A stretch of DNA of 64,000 nt from Phytophthora quininea (GCA_011947345.1 JAAVTG010001040.1:62001-126000); one strand, 5' to 3'; positions 1-10,357 are shown, counted from the first letter of the stretch. Numbers and translations are program-made. The notes: a model not told the origin generated them from the letters alone.

Positions 1-1
1 A

Positions 2-712
2 ACCTACAGCCGAATAAGTGGAAGACGCCAGGATGAGGAACAGAACGCTGATGAAGCCCATGGTGACGAAGACGACGCGGGGCATGCGCGTGGGCTCGCT
101 GTGCTGGCGCTGCAGGGCCGGGATGACGATGCCGGCGTTGTAGGCGAGCGACAGGTTGCCGAACATGCCCGCGACCTGCTCGAAGCCGAGCTCGGGCCCG
201 GGCACGGACGGGTGGCCGCGCATGCCGTACAGGACGACGGACACGCCGATAATGTCGGCGATGAGCGTGCCGGCACAGCCGGCGAACGCGGCACCGGCGC
301 CCTCTTTGAGCGTCGGGATGAGGCACACGGGCAGACACATGAGCGCCATGAAGCAGATCCAGTAGGTGGTGCTGAAGGCGTCCGGGAAGAGGCCGTCGAG
401 CAGGGTGCCGCCCAGCACGAGGAAGACGCACGGCACGAGCAGACACGAGGCCATCTGCGAGACGACAGCCAGCCAGCGGCCCCACTTGCCCATGCACCAC
501 TCGCCCAGGTCGCTGTAGGTCTTGACGGTCTTGGGGGCCAGCAGCATGACGCGGCAGATGGCCACGGACGCGTAGATGTTGGCGAAGGCCATGAAGGCCA
601 TGCCGATGACGGCCAGCACGGGGCCGGCGCGCGAGAAGTTGCCGGGCATACCGAGCGTACCAATGCCGTAGACGCAGCAGAAGATGTTGAGGCACATCTT
701 GAGGTCCTCCAT
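2..712 (-). CDS. AAAP-family amino-acid permease, second copy (partial, runs off window)
   Basis: This is the mirror copy of the permease at 4270-5733. Its ATG lies at 712 and it reads leftwards off the window, so only about the first 237 codons are present. The protein begins MEDLKMCLNIFCC and shows the first hydrophobic segments of the amino acid/auxin permease fold, identical to the right-hand copy as far as it can be read. Products of this family move amino acids across membranes by proton symport. The two copies are divergently arranged with about 3.5 kb between start codons, so they would share one upstream region if both are real. Whether the C-terminal half exists to the left cannot be seen. 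Confidence 0.8.
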   Translation of the reverse strand, partial: MEDLKMCLNIFCCVYGIGTLGMPGNFSRAGPVLAVIGMAFMAFANIYASVAICRVMLLAPKTVKTYSDLGEWCMGKWGRWLAVVSQMASCLLVPCVFLVLGGTLLDGLFPDAFSTTYWICFMALMCLPVCLIPTLKEGAGAAFAGCAGTLIADIIGVSVVLYGMRGHPSVPGPELGFEQVAGMFGNLSLAYNAGIVIPALQRQHSEPTRMPRVVFVTMGFISVLFLILASSTYSAVG

Positions 713-1763
713 GGTGAGGAACTTTTGGCGCAGCCCATGGTGGTGGATGGAGATGAAGACGTTCGCGGGGGTCGACGGTGCAGTGGCGGGTGTCTCGGGG
801 AAGAGAGCGAGCGAGGAGTGCGCGCCGCGAGGCAGAAGCGAGAGTGAGAGTGAATCGCTTCCGTCAAAGCAGGATGGCTACCGCGAGCCCCAAGCGCCGT
901 ATGCGTGTCAAAGGGAAGCTCGGCGCTGAAGAGAGATACGGAGACCGTGGCGGGGCGCATCCTTTCGTGTGCAGACTTTTTGACCGTCCCCGTCTCCCTC
1001 CTGAGTCGGTCACCTTCGCGTTCATCCCAGCGCAGCAGACATCCAATCCCCGCGAGTGAAGCGAAGCAATCTACACTTCCGGTGTCGGTGCCATGCAACC
1101 GCGCCGCTGCTTGGACAAACCTGCAAGGCAGGCGAGCAGCAGGTAAAGCCACCGTGGAGGCTCCGCAGCGGAGGTAGGAGCAGCTTTCGACGCGCGAACC
1201 GATTAAATGCCGTTTGGCAAATGGAGGACAAGCGGCCTGGTCGAGATCAACTCGTATGACGGTGTTGTGGATCAAATCCGGGCCGTGTGCGGGCGGCGAT
1301 GGTGGCATGCCGTGCTGCGAGCGCTGCAACTTGCAGCGAAACCGTGGTCATGTTGAAGAGCTAAGAAGGGGCGAGTGGTGGGCAGACCCGACCGGGATCT
1401 GCGAGGTGTCCCCAGCAAAAATGTCCCCAGCCAAAGATGCCCCGGCACAGCTTCGAGAGCGGCGACCGTGCAAGCGACAGCGACCAAGTTCCGTCTAGCT
1501 GTAAGGGTAGTCTGCGCCGACGAATATTCATTTGTTTTACTGCACTGCAACGTGAGCCGAATCGACCGAGTTTAGTGATGCTGGGGGCGGGGGCGGGGGC
1601 ACTGTGGGGCTTCGCGTTGGCGAAAACCTCGACGGTCACGTCAACGACTGTAGCAGTTGAGATGGATCAGGCGCCACGACTGCAACATCATTGCAGGGCA
1701 TGCCCCCGTCCGATTAACGGCAAACAGTGCTTGCATACATGTAGACCCTCGGGACCCGAGTCG

Positions 1764-1797
1764 GGTGTACAATGTACACCGTGTACATTGTGTACAT
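1764..1797. promoter_or_regulatory. Cluster of overlapping TGTACA palindromes upstream of the permease
   Basis: Two overlapping perfect palindromes occur here: ggtgtaca-a-tgtacacc (1764-1780) and aatgtaca-ccg-tgtacatt (1771-1789). A further TGTACA follows at 1791-1796. The mirror copy is at 3185-3218. Four closely spaced TGTACA cores look like a dimeric transcription-factor site, but no factor can be named from the sequence. Its position about 1.05 kb upstream of the permease ATG makes promoter function uncertain. Confidence 0.35.
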
Positions 1798-2256
1798 TCG
1801 GTTGGCGATGCGCCGCACCGCAGCTGCCCGTCGGCCACTCTGAAGACTTCATGGAAGGGATCCGATGTACGTGAGGCAGGGCCATTCTGGTGCAGTTCTG
1901 CCGACACATCCCCGCGCTTCCGCCGCATTGGCAGCTTCATTCAGCTCTGGAGCATCTTCGCCGGGACCGGAAATCCGGTGCCAATCCGGCTCGCACCGGC
2001 AAAGGTGTCCTTCGTGGACGAAGCGTCAAAGCGGGGCGATTCGAGACCGAGCAGAGACCGCGGCCATTTGACCGTCGTTGCGGTTTTTGTTCGCGCGGAG
2101 GACCACGCAGCGGGTGACGGGCAGCGCGTCGGGCATGACGGAGCGCCGGTCACGTTTGCAGCGGCGTGATACCTCGTGGTGCGAAGCTATAGCGATGAGG
2201 ACTGTGCTGTTCGAGGCGCACCGGCATTTGTGTCGAAGGAAATCGCGCTGTTTGCT

Positions 2257-2725
2257 GGGAGTTCTCGTCAATTGAAAACGGTGGATCACGTCGTGCTTTC
2301 TGCGTCGTCGAAGTCACCAATCCAATCTCCGTAGCACGGTTTTGAAAGGCCAATGCTTCACTGCTGCAGCATCACGCTACAATAAGTCACTCGAATACCT
2401 CTTCAGTCGGATAACCACAAGCCATGAAGGAGAAATAAAAATCGGCAAGGATGCAAATTATCTGTGAGCAAGGCTCCCAACTAAAGCGCTCGATAATGCC
2501 GTAAACTCGGCTGGTATCGTTTCAGGATGGGTCTGATGCTCATCATGCTTTTCCGGTGCAATGACTGTGGACGAATAGCGATTTCATCGGTCCACCACGG
2601 CAATCATAAAACCTTAGATCCATGTACAGTGAACGGTAGGCGTCCATTTGGCCATCTCATGCTGACAACACAACAAGCATGCTTGTCCCTGCGTTAGATA
2701 TCCCCGAATACAGAGGGAGAAACTG
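2257..2725. other. Unique spacer between inverted-repeat arms
   Basis: These 469 bp are not palindromic and separate the two arms. They are less GC-rich than the arms. I see no credible coding frame, RNA gene or promoter motif in them. Confidence 0.7.
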
Positions 2726-4981
2726 AGCAAACGGCGCGATTTCCTTCGACACAAATGCCGGTGCGCCTCGAACAGCACAGTCCTCATCGCTATAGCTTCG
2801 CACCACGAGGTATCACGCCGCTGCAAACGTGACCGGCGCTCCGTCATGCCCGACGCGCTGCCCGTCACCCGCTGCGTGGTCCTCCGCGCGAACAAAAACC
2901 GCAACGACGGTCAAATGGCCGCGGTCTCTGCTCGGTCTCGAATCGCCCCGCTTTGACGCTTCGTCCACGAAGGACACCTTTGCCGGTGCGAGCCGGATTG
3001 GCACCGGATTTCCGGTCCCGGCGAAGATGCTCCAGAGCTGAATGAAGCTGCCAATGCGGCGGAAGCGCGGGGATGTGTCGGCAGAACTGCACCAGAATGG
3101 CCCTGCCTCACGTACATCGGATCCCTTCCATGAAGTCTTCAGAGTGGCCGACGGGCAGCTGCGGTGCGGCGCATCGCCAACCGAATGTACACAATGTACA
3201 CGGTGTACATTGTACACCCGACTCGGGTCCCGAGGGTCTACATGTATGCAAGCACTGTTTGCCGTTAATCGGACGGGGGCATGCCCTGCAATGATGTTGC
3301 AGTCGTGGCGCCTGATCCATCTCAACTGCTACAGTCGTTGACGTGACCGTCGAGGTTTTCGCCAACGCGAAGCCCCACAGTGCCCCCGCCCCCGCCCCCA
3401 GCATCACTAAACTCGGTCGATTCGGCTCACGTTGCAGTGCAGTAAAACAAATGAATATTCGTCGGCGCAGACTACCCTTACAGCTAGACGGAACTTGGTC
3501 GCTGTCGCTTGCACGGTCGCCGCTCTCGAAGCTGTGCCAGGGCATCTTTGGCTGGGGACATTTTTGCTGGGGACACCTCGCAGATCCCGGTCGGGTCTGC
3601 CCACCACTCGCCCCTTCTTAGCTCTTCAACATGACCACGGTTTCGCTGCAAGTTGCAGCGCTCGCAGCACGGCATGCCACCATCGCCGCCCGCACACGGC
3701 CCGGATTTGATCCACAACACCGTCATACGAGTTGATCTCGACCAGGCCGCTTGTCCTCCATTTGCCAAACGGCATTTAATCGGTTCGCGCGTCGAAAGCT
3801 GCTCCTACCTCCGCTGCGGAGCCTCCACGGTGGCTTTACCTGCTGCTCGCCTGCCTTGCAGGTTTGTCCAAGCAGCGGCGCGGTTGCATGGCACCGACAC
3901 CGGAAGTGTAGATTGCTTCGCTTCACTCGCGGGGATTGGATGTCTGCTGCGCTGGGATGAACGCGAAGGTGACCGACTCAGGAGGGAGACGGGGACGGTC
4001 AAAAAGTCTGCACACGAAAGGATGCGCCCCGCCACGGTCTCCGTATCTCTCTTCAGCGCCGAGCTTCCCTTTGACACGCATACGGCGCTTGGGGCTCGCG
4101 GTAGCCATCCTGCTTTGACGGAAGCGATTCACTCTCACTCTCGCTTCTGCCTCGCGGCGCGCACTCCTCGCTCGCTCTCTTCCCCGAGACACCCGCCACT
4201 GCACCGTCGACCCCCGCGAACGTCTTCATCTCCATCCACCACCATGGGCTGCGCCAAAAGTTCCTCACCATGGAGGACCTCAAGATGTGCCTCAACATCT
4301 TCTGCTGCGTCTACGGCATTGGTACGCTCGGTATGCCCGGCAACTTCTCGCGCGCCGGCCCCGTGCTGGCCGTCATCGGCATGGCCTTCATGGCCTTCGC
4401 CAACATCTACGCGTCCGTGGCCATCTGCCGCGTCATGCTGCTGGCCCCCAAGACCGTCAAGACCTACAGCGACCTGGGCGAGTGGTGCATGGGCAAGTGG
4501 GGCCGCTGGCTGGCTGTCGTCTCGCAGATGGCCTCGTGTCTGCTCGTGCCGTGCGTCTTCCTCGTGCTGGGCGGCACCCTGCTCGACGGCCTCTTCCCGG
4601 ACGCCTTCAGCACCACCTACTGGATCTGCTTCATGGCGCTCATGTGTCTGCCCGTGTGCCTCATCCCGACGCTCAAAGAGGGCGCCGGTGCCGCGTTCGC
4701 CGGCTGTGCCGGCACGCTCATCGCCGACATTATCGGCGTGTCCGTCGTCCTGTACGGCATGCGCGGCCACCCGTCCGTGCCCGGGCCCGAGCTCGGCTTC
4801 GAGCAGGTCGCGGGCATGTTCGGCAACCTGTCGCTCGCCTACAACGCCGGCATCGTCATCCCGGCCCTGCAGCGCCAGCACAGCGAGCCCACGCGCATGC
4901 CCCGCGTCGTCTTCGTCACCATGGGCTTCATCAGCGTTCTGTTCCTCATCCTGGCGTCTTCCACTTATTCGGCTGTAGGTT
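2726..4981. repeat. Right arm of large inverted repeat
   Basis: This arm mirrors 1-2256. It contains the upstream region and the first 712 bp of the complete permease gene. Identity with the left arm continues to 4981, where the left arm meets the window edge, so the true end of the repeat is not visible. The outward-facing genes and the single internal difference imply either very recent duplication or a chimeric palindromic read or contig. Confidence 0.95.
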
Positions 4982-5733
4982 GCCAGCTCACGGGCAACCT
5001 GCTCTACTCCATCTACCCGGACGACAACGGACTCACCACGCTGGGCTTCAAGTCCAACTGGGGCGCCGTCGTCATGGCCTACTTCTTCATGCAGCTCCAC
5101 ATCACCATCGCCTTCAGCGTCATCCTCAACCCGGCCTTCTACCTGGCCGAGCGCTTGATCCTCAAGATGCACCAGAAGAAGGAGGACGACGTCGAGAATG
5201 CGCTCACGTACGGCGGCGCCTCGTACGCGGCGGCCGCCACGCCGGGCAAGGACGCGTCCGTCACGGGCGACCGCCGCTCGTCCCGCATGTCCTACATCTC
5301 CAACGCCGACGCCGAGAACCCCTACTTTGGCGACATTGAAGCCGAGGTCGCCGAGTACCGCGGCGGCGCCAACGCCGTCAAGTACATCTTGCTGCGCATC
5401 GCCATCATCGTCGTGCTCGTCATCCTCTCCATCCTGCTGAAGGACCACTTCTCCGACATGGTGGACTTCGTCGGCGCCTCGTGCATCACGCTCATCAGCA
5501 TCGTGCTGCCCATTGTGTTCCTGCTCAAGAAGCTCTGGCACTCGCTGCCACTCTACGAGAAGGTGCCCGCGCTCATCGTGGCCGTGGTGTGCAGTCTGCT
5601 GGGCTGCTACGTGACGTACACGTCCGGCAAGGCGCTGTTCGCGCCGTCCGACTCGGACACGTCCTTCCCGTACTGCGACAGCGAGTACGAGAACCAGGTG
5701 TACTACAACTACACAGCGGTGCACGGCGCGTAA
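4270..5733 (+). CDS. AAAP-family amino-acid permease (complete copy)
   Basis: This is a 487-aa polytopic membrane protein of the amino acid/auxin permease family (Aa_trans), expected to import amino acids with protons. About ten hydrophobic segments can be seen. An early GIGTLGMPGNF helix is typical of the family's first unwound transmembrane helix. A long hydrophilic stretch (about residues 305-375, with KKEDD) separates the last helices from the core. The chosen ATG at 4270 is the first in frame. However, the frame stays open upstream to about 4106 and encodes a plausible peptide ending HHHGLRQKFLT directly before it. An upstream exon or a different start is therefore possible. The ATG at 4244 is out of frame. 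The first 237 codons are duplicated in mirror image at 2-712. Confidence 0.9.
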   Translation: MEDLKMCLNIFCCVYGIGTLGMPGNFSRAGPVLAVIGMAFMAFANIYASVAICRVMLLAPKTVKTYSDLGEWCMGKWGRWLAVVSQMASCLLVPCVFLVLGGTLLDGLFPDAFSTTYWICFMALMCLPVCLIPTLKEGAGAAFAGCAGTLIADIIGVSVVLYGMRGHPSVPGPELGFEQVAGMFGNLSLAYNAGIVIPALQRQHSEPTRMPRVVFVTMGFISVLFLILASSTYSAVGCQLTGNLLYSIYPDDNGLTTLGFKSNWGAVVMAYFFMQLHITIAFSVILNPAFYLAERLILKMHQKKEDDVENALTYGGASYAAAATPGKDASVTGDRRSSRMSYISNADAENPYFGDIEAEVAEYRGGANAVKYILLRIAIIVVLVILSILLKDHFSDMVDFVGASCITLISIVLPIVFLLKKLWHSLPLYEKVPALIVAVVCSLLGCYVTYTSGKALFAPSDSDTSFPYCDSEYENQVYYNYTAVHGA

Positions 5734-6129
5734 GCGAACCGAAAGTGTTCTGCGTCCTCTGCTTCGAGACGGTAGCAGTCTGTAAACTTCTTCGGGTATA
5801 GCTAGTGAATGAATGAAATTGAGTTACCTTTTGGTGCACAACGGCTTCGACTTCCATGAACGATCACCAAGCTTTCTTGTCTTCAAGCGATGACCCCCAT
5901 TTGTCTATCTCGACCAGGTAGCTTGACCAGGGTAAGTAGATACAGGTCGCTTCGAGAAGAAGGATAGCAACGCGTCGACCGTGCTGGAACAGACAAGGCG
6001 TATAGCAGCGTTAGATGCACTACAAAACAAAAAATCTGCAGACCTTACCAAAGCCGCTCAGCCTCTAAACGGGCTCAAAGCTTTCGTCGACGTCTTCGAC
6101 GGATTGGAACCCAGTGTGGTTGCTCTGTA
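5734..6129. other. Intergenic region
   Basis: This stretch separates the permease stop from the remains of the gene family on the minus strand. It would hold the permease 3' end. I see no gene-like frame or RNA gene in it. Confidence 0.5.
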
Positions 6130-6922
6130 GTTCCGAACCTTCAGACGGTGGGGTAGACGTGAGGTTTAGCGTCGGCGAAAAGAGACCCGTCCATTTCCGA
6201 AAGCCACCATTTGATCTTGCACTGCCGGCTTTCTTGGACTTCACTGGGAGGAAACTTGCATGCGGATATCCATCCAGTTCAATAGCTCAGCAACTTTTGG
6301 ATGTTTCCGTGGCGCCCAGTCTTCGTAAGTGCTGGCGAAGACCTCACGAATGACAGCCATGACTTCTTCAATTTTACCAACATTGTAATCGCCTCGTTGC
6401 TTCCACTCAGGCAATTCTACCAGCTCGTGGTCGATTCTGGCTCGGTCAACAGCAGATGTCTTCACGTGAGTGGCCGCAAAATCATCGCGCAGCACACAAA
6501 CCGAGGCGCGGGGCAATGTTTCGGTCTGCTTCTTGGAGTGCCTTTTCTCTCTTCGGTACGAAGTGACTCAACGCGTTTAGCAAGTCCTCGGAGGCGGCTC
6601 CACTATCACCACGTCACCTTCGTCCTCATCACTGGACTCGGTCGATGCAACGCAGCTATCGAGATCTCTACGGAGTCGTTGTAGTTTCTGCATGATCGCT
6701 CTCAGTCTTTGTCATCTCTGCGTACAAAGCCAGCAGATCCGGAGCATCTTCCGACAGCGGCGTAGACGACTTGCCAGTGCCTTGTGAGAGACCCACCACC
6801 TTCAGTAAATGCGTTAGTGATGACAAGGATATCCCTAGATCCTCCTTCCGAATGACTCCCACGCAAAGAGAACTCTGAGCCCGAAGTCCAGTGATACCCA
6901 CGCCGGACAGGATCGCATTCAT
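6130..6922 (-). pseudogene. Decayed member of a local three-gene family (member A)
   Basis: The ATG at 6922 opens a frame starting MNAILSGVGIT. This matches the N-terminus of the gene at 8912 (MDAIISRVGMT), including the later leucine-rich part. Homology continues leftwards but in changing frames: an acidic stretch (STESSDEDEGD), a basic proline-rich stretch, then a YEDW-containing block at 6241-6516 matching member B, then an NLTSTPPS tail matching member B's LDLTSDSPP region. At least three frame changes and an in-frame stop near 6241 interrupt it. No GT-AG introns of sensible length explain the changes, so I call it a pseudogene. This sequence does contain indel errors, so some breaks may not be real. 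Function unknown. Confidence 0.6.
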
Positions 6923-6980
6923 TGTTGACTCGACTTTGGATTTTGAATTGTGACGGGAACTTGAAATGAGCGCCAAGTTT

Positions 6981-8844
6981 TTATTCTTGGCAGTTTGAAG
7001 GGTATTCGAACTTGGGCCGATTCGATGATGCAAAGAAAGAAAGCAACATGTCGACGGAACTGAAGGACATGACAACAATTTAGACAGTGCAATATGCGTA
7101 TCAGTTGAGGGTGAAACTTACCTCGCCAAACACTCTTCGAATTCTGGTCGCTTGAACATGATCGCGCGCATAAAATACAGAATATGTTCCAGTTTTTGAC
7201 TTGTCTTGTAGCTGTCGTCGAGCGGGCAGTCCTTGAGGGCGTGGACATGCTCGTTAAAGCCACGAAGATGTTCCATTGAAATAAGCTCCAAGTTTGCGGT
7301 CACAGCCGCTGACAGCATGAAAGCGTGAAGAGTAATCGTCAGCAGCTCGAAGTGGCGAGTCCCCTTGGCGTTCTCAATATCCTGCACAGCGTTGTCGACG
7401 TCTCCCACCTCATGAAATCCTCCGTTTGGAGAAGGACGCAACTTCGGTGGCGAATCTGATGTCAGATCCAACCTTGGCGTGTAAGACGATCCCGGCATCT
7501 CTGAAAGCCAACGCTTTAAGGTCCTTTGGCGATGTTCTTGTGCGCCGCTCTTGGCAAATGGCCTGACACGATCGTTCAGATCGTAAACAAGCTTCGCCAG
7601 TTGCGGGTCTTCTCGAGGCTTCCAGTCTTCGTACGTTCCTTCAAGAGCTGTTCCAACGACCCGCATCGCATCCTCAAATTCTGGGACGCTGTAATCGCTT
7701 CGATGATGCCGGTTGGAGACGATATCCAACCACTTTTCAACTTGTTTTCGATGTGCAGAGGCGATGGCCACAGTCTTAGCGTACGTCTTTGTGATAAACT
7801 TGTCCAGCTTGTTTCTCCACCTAACAAATCAAAACAATGCACACGGAAGTATGTAAATTAACATAGTAACTCTTACCAAATGCGCTACGTACAAGCCAAG
7901 GCGCGGAGAATAGTCCACATTGGTCGTTTGAAGGCGTGTAATGAGGGCGACTAGTTTGCGCAGCCCTGACGCCTCCACTTGGCCATTGGTTTGCAGCACA
8001 GCAGTCACAGTAACAGATAGCATTTGCCGCACCAAAAACTGGTTTGCATAGCGGCTACGGTCACTAAGAGCAGCTCGAACGAAATCCACAGTGCTGCACA
8101 TACTCTTCTTTTCCGGTGATAGTCTCCAGGCGTGCCACGTCAATTGTTGACTGCACCGCTTTGCGGAGGAAGTCGTTTGTGTGATCCGTTGGAAGCCCCG
8201 ATAAACCTTCTTCCAAGTAATTGATTTCAGAAGTACAGCACCAAGGACGACGCGTCCAATCTCGCTCTAGAGTTTGTCGTTTGCGGCCTCTGTCCGCTTG
8301 CTCAACCTCGTCATGATCCGATTCTTCGACGTCAGGTGCTTCATCACCACTCGGTCTCAAGAATGTATTGGCCGTATTGTCATCAGGAGGTTCCCTCTCT
8401 TTTCTTTTACTAGCAGCGTTATCAATATCATTCTCCGTTTTCAAGTCGGCCGAAGCCAAGGTCGCAGCAGAAACTGAAGCCGTGGCTATTTCTTGATCAA
8501 GCGGAGAAATTGTCGGCATTTCTTCCTCCACTTCTTCAGCCGACGACTCTCGATCTGAATGTATGAACTTCAGCGGAAATATCTTCCAGTAGTCGATCAA
8601 ACTTCCTGCAGTTCCTGTTCATCTCCGCCAAAGCGTCGGCCACGTCCGGCGCTTGATTTACGACAGACGTTGCGGTTTGGTCGGCAGCTCGAGCGAGACG
8701 CGCCACCTCGCGCAGATGCTTCAGCGATGCGACAGCGCGACTCACATCACTCTTACACTGGGCAATCTCGCTCCGAACCGCCCGCAGACACAGCGCGCGC
8801 TGGTCGCCAACGTCCACGCCAGCGAGCTCCAGAAACGTTTCCAT
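6981..8844 (-). CDS. Unrecognised protein, member B of a local gene family (introns, one frame problem)
   Basis: The gene starts METFLELAGVDVGDQ at 8844, 67 bp from the divergent member C. The first exon reads an N-terminal helical region, then an acidic/basic low-complexity part with EEVEEEMP and a KRKEREPP cluster. Three introns fit: 8064-8103 (GTATGT...TTAG, only 40 nt), 7808-7876 (GTAAGA...CAAG, 69 nt) and 7060-7121 (GTAAGT...TTCAG, 62 nt), the last giving a stop at 6981. Ignoring the last intron gives a stop at 7118. One frame change between about 8540 and 8620 needs one base removed and has no plausible intron. The C-terminal half has a YSVPEFED...YEDW block shared with members A and C. 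About 560 aa; no known domain recognised. Confidence 0.6.
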
Positions 8845-8911
8845 CTAGTTATGAAGTGGATTAAAAATGCATTCCAATTCTATTTTGCCCTTTCCATTTG
8901 GTACCTTGAGG
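8845..8911. promoter_or_regulatory. 67-bp bidirectional intergenic region
   Basis: Only 67 bp separate the divergent start codons of members B (8844, minus) and C (8912, plus). Both promoters and 5' leaders must lie here or overlap the opposite gene. A second in-frame ATG at 8867 would make the gap shorter still. I see no TATA-like element. Confidence 0.5.
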
Positions 8912-10228
8912 ATGGATGCTATCATCAGTCGCGTGGGCATGACGGACGCCCAGCTGCGCGGCCACTGCGCCGACGCGGTGCTGGACGAGCTGAAGACGAC
9001 GGACACGCAGCTTCAGACGGCAATCGGCGCTCTCAATCGCTCGCTGGATGTGGTGGAGGCCTCGAAAGAGCTGCTCAAAGGTCCGCCGTCACTCGTCGAG
9101 TCTTCTACTCACGTCTCGGAGAGACTCTCGAGCGTCGTGAAGCGCTGCGTCGAGATCGCTCCATTGGGGAGGAAACTCCGTCGAGCCACGAGCTCCTCCC
9201 GTGCGTTGGTAGCCAATGGGGACGAGTCTTCGTCCTCTACCGAAGAGGAGAACGACATCCCGTTCTTCAGTGTCAAGGAGGAACCAGGCGCGGCCGTTGC
9301 TGACGGAGCACAGTCCGACACAGAGCAGGAGTCGATCGTGGAGGAGACAGTCAAGCTGGAGCGCCACTCTGCAGAAGACGAGCAAGAGTTGAGACCTCCA
9401 CAGCAGCCTCATGACCTCAGGTCAACAGCTGCAGCAGCTTCAACGCCACGCCGCAATCCAAGGACGCACGATGAGACTCCTCGTAGATCTAGCGGACGCA
9501 AACGTAAGGCGCCAGATCGGTACCTTACCCCGTTGCCTCTCTTTGAGAAGAAGAAAGTGTCCAAGAGGGAACTGCTGGAGGATCGGTTAGCATTACACCG
9601 ACAAGGCAAATTGAGCAAGATGATGCGTGCTTGCTTGATCGCTGTGCAGGACGGCGACACCCCGGTTATGGTGCAGAAGCTGAAGACCACGTGTCGTGCG
9701 CTGGCCAGGATGAAGGACGGAGGCGATGACATTACGCCGTTCATGGAGGACATTGAGGCAGCTCTGGGCGTCGCTCTCTCCGCTATTGACAAGTACGAAG
9801 GAAATTTAGTGAGGAAGGATCTGAGGACGATCCAACTGCTTCTTGAAAGCTTCCCGAAAGAGTTCCACGACATAAGCAAGCTCAAGAAACTCATCGCGGC
9901 TAAGTTCGTGACCCCAGCGGACGAAGTGGAGGTTATTCGCGCACGCCTCGAAGCGATCCTGAAGGAAGTTCGGGAATGGTGCGCTGGGACTGCCGTCTAC
10001 TCGGTGTCGATGTTTGAGGATCGCCTGCACTTTGTCAAGGAGACGTTGGGGGCGTCTGCCTACGAAGGAGGCTACGACCCGCACTGGGACAAGACCGTGT
10101 CGGAGACGCTGTTTCGCCTCGGATGTTGCTTGAATGTGTTCGAGACCGGGTGGGCCCAGGACCGTCGGTATGACACAATCCGGTCGCTGCTGTTCCACAT
10201 GAAGAGCGCCGACCGCAGCAAGCGCTGA
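8912..10228 (+). CDS. Unrecognised protein, member C of a local gene family (intact)
   Basis: This is a single-exon frame of 438 aa from the ATG at 8912; the frame opens 15 codons earlier at another ATG (8867). I prefer 8912 because MDAIISRVGMT aligns with the start of member A. Order of parts: helical N-terminus (1-90), acidic serine-rich linker (about 100-150), basic RRSSGRKRKAPDR stretch that could be a nuclear localisation signal (about 195-215), then an all-helical C-terminal half. The region around YSVSMFEDRLHF and YEGGYDPHW aligns with the YSVPEFED/YEDW block of members A and B. I recognise no database family. It is the only member of the cluster with a fully open frame. Confidence 0.75.
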   Translation: MDAIISRVGMTDAQLRGHCADAVLDELKTTDTQLQTAIGALNRSLDVVEASKELLKGPPSLVESSTHVSERLSSVVKRCVEIAPLGRKLRRATSSSRALVANGDESSSSTEEENDIPFFSVKEEPGAAVADGAQSDTEQESIVEETVKLERHSAEDEQELRPPQQPHDLRSTAAAASTPRRNPRTHDETPRRSSGRKRKAPDRYLTPLPLFEKKKVSKRELLEDRLALHRQGKLSKMMRACLIAVQDGDTPVMVQKLKTTCRALARMKDGGDDITPFMEDIEAALGVALSAIDKYEGNLVRKDLRTIQLLLESFPKEFHDISKLKKLIAAKFVTPADEVEVIRARLEAILKEVREWCAGTAVYSVSMFEDRLHFVKETLGASAYEGGYDPHWDKTVSETLFRLGCCLNVFETGWAQDRRYDTIRSLLFHMKSADRSKR

Positions 10229-10357
10229 CAAGGTGAACTGGGCAGTATGAGGGTGGACTCTGGCATGGCGCTGTGTGTTTTGCGTTGTATACGACGGCAG
10301 CAACTCACGAGGGTAGTTTGCTAATGACAAATGAACCAGCTTGTCCACCTTCCCATG

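Larger units (their letters stand above)
1..2256. repeat. Left arm of large inverted repeat
   Basis: This arm is the reverse complement of 2726-4981 (paired positions sum to 4982). It runs off the left edge of the window, so its full length is unknown. Long open frames in the two arms translate identically. The only internal difference I noticed is C at 1443 against A at 3539, plus a mismatch at 2249 just before the arms diverge. It carries the start of an amino-acid permease gene on the minus strand and about 1.5 kb of its upstream DNA. It may be a recent inverted duplication or a palindromic assembly artefact. Confidence 0.95.

Noticed and set aside
3653..4978. 441-aa frame overlapping the permease start (and its mirror at 4-1329)
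   Set aside because: The Ser/Ala/Pro/Arg-rich composition is an out-of-frame reading of the permease; no coherent domain.
4135..5724. 529-aa open frame on the minus strand across the AAAP permease
   Set aside because: It is the antisense shadow of a GC-rich gene: rich in Asp, Glu, His and Val with no fold-like pattern, while the plus strand encodes a clear transporter.
8560..8580. A 14-nt GT...CAG intron in member B
   Set aside because: Too short and does not restore the needed frame.
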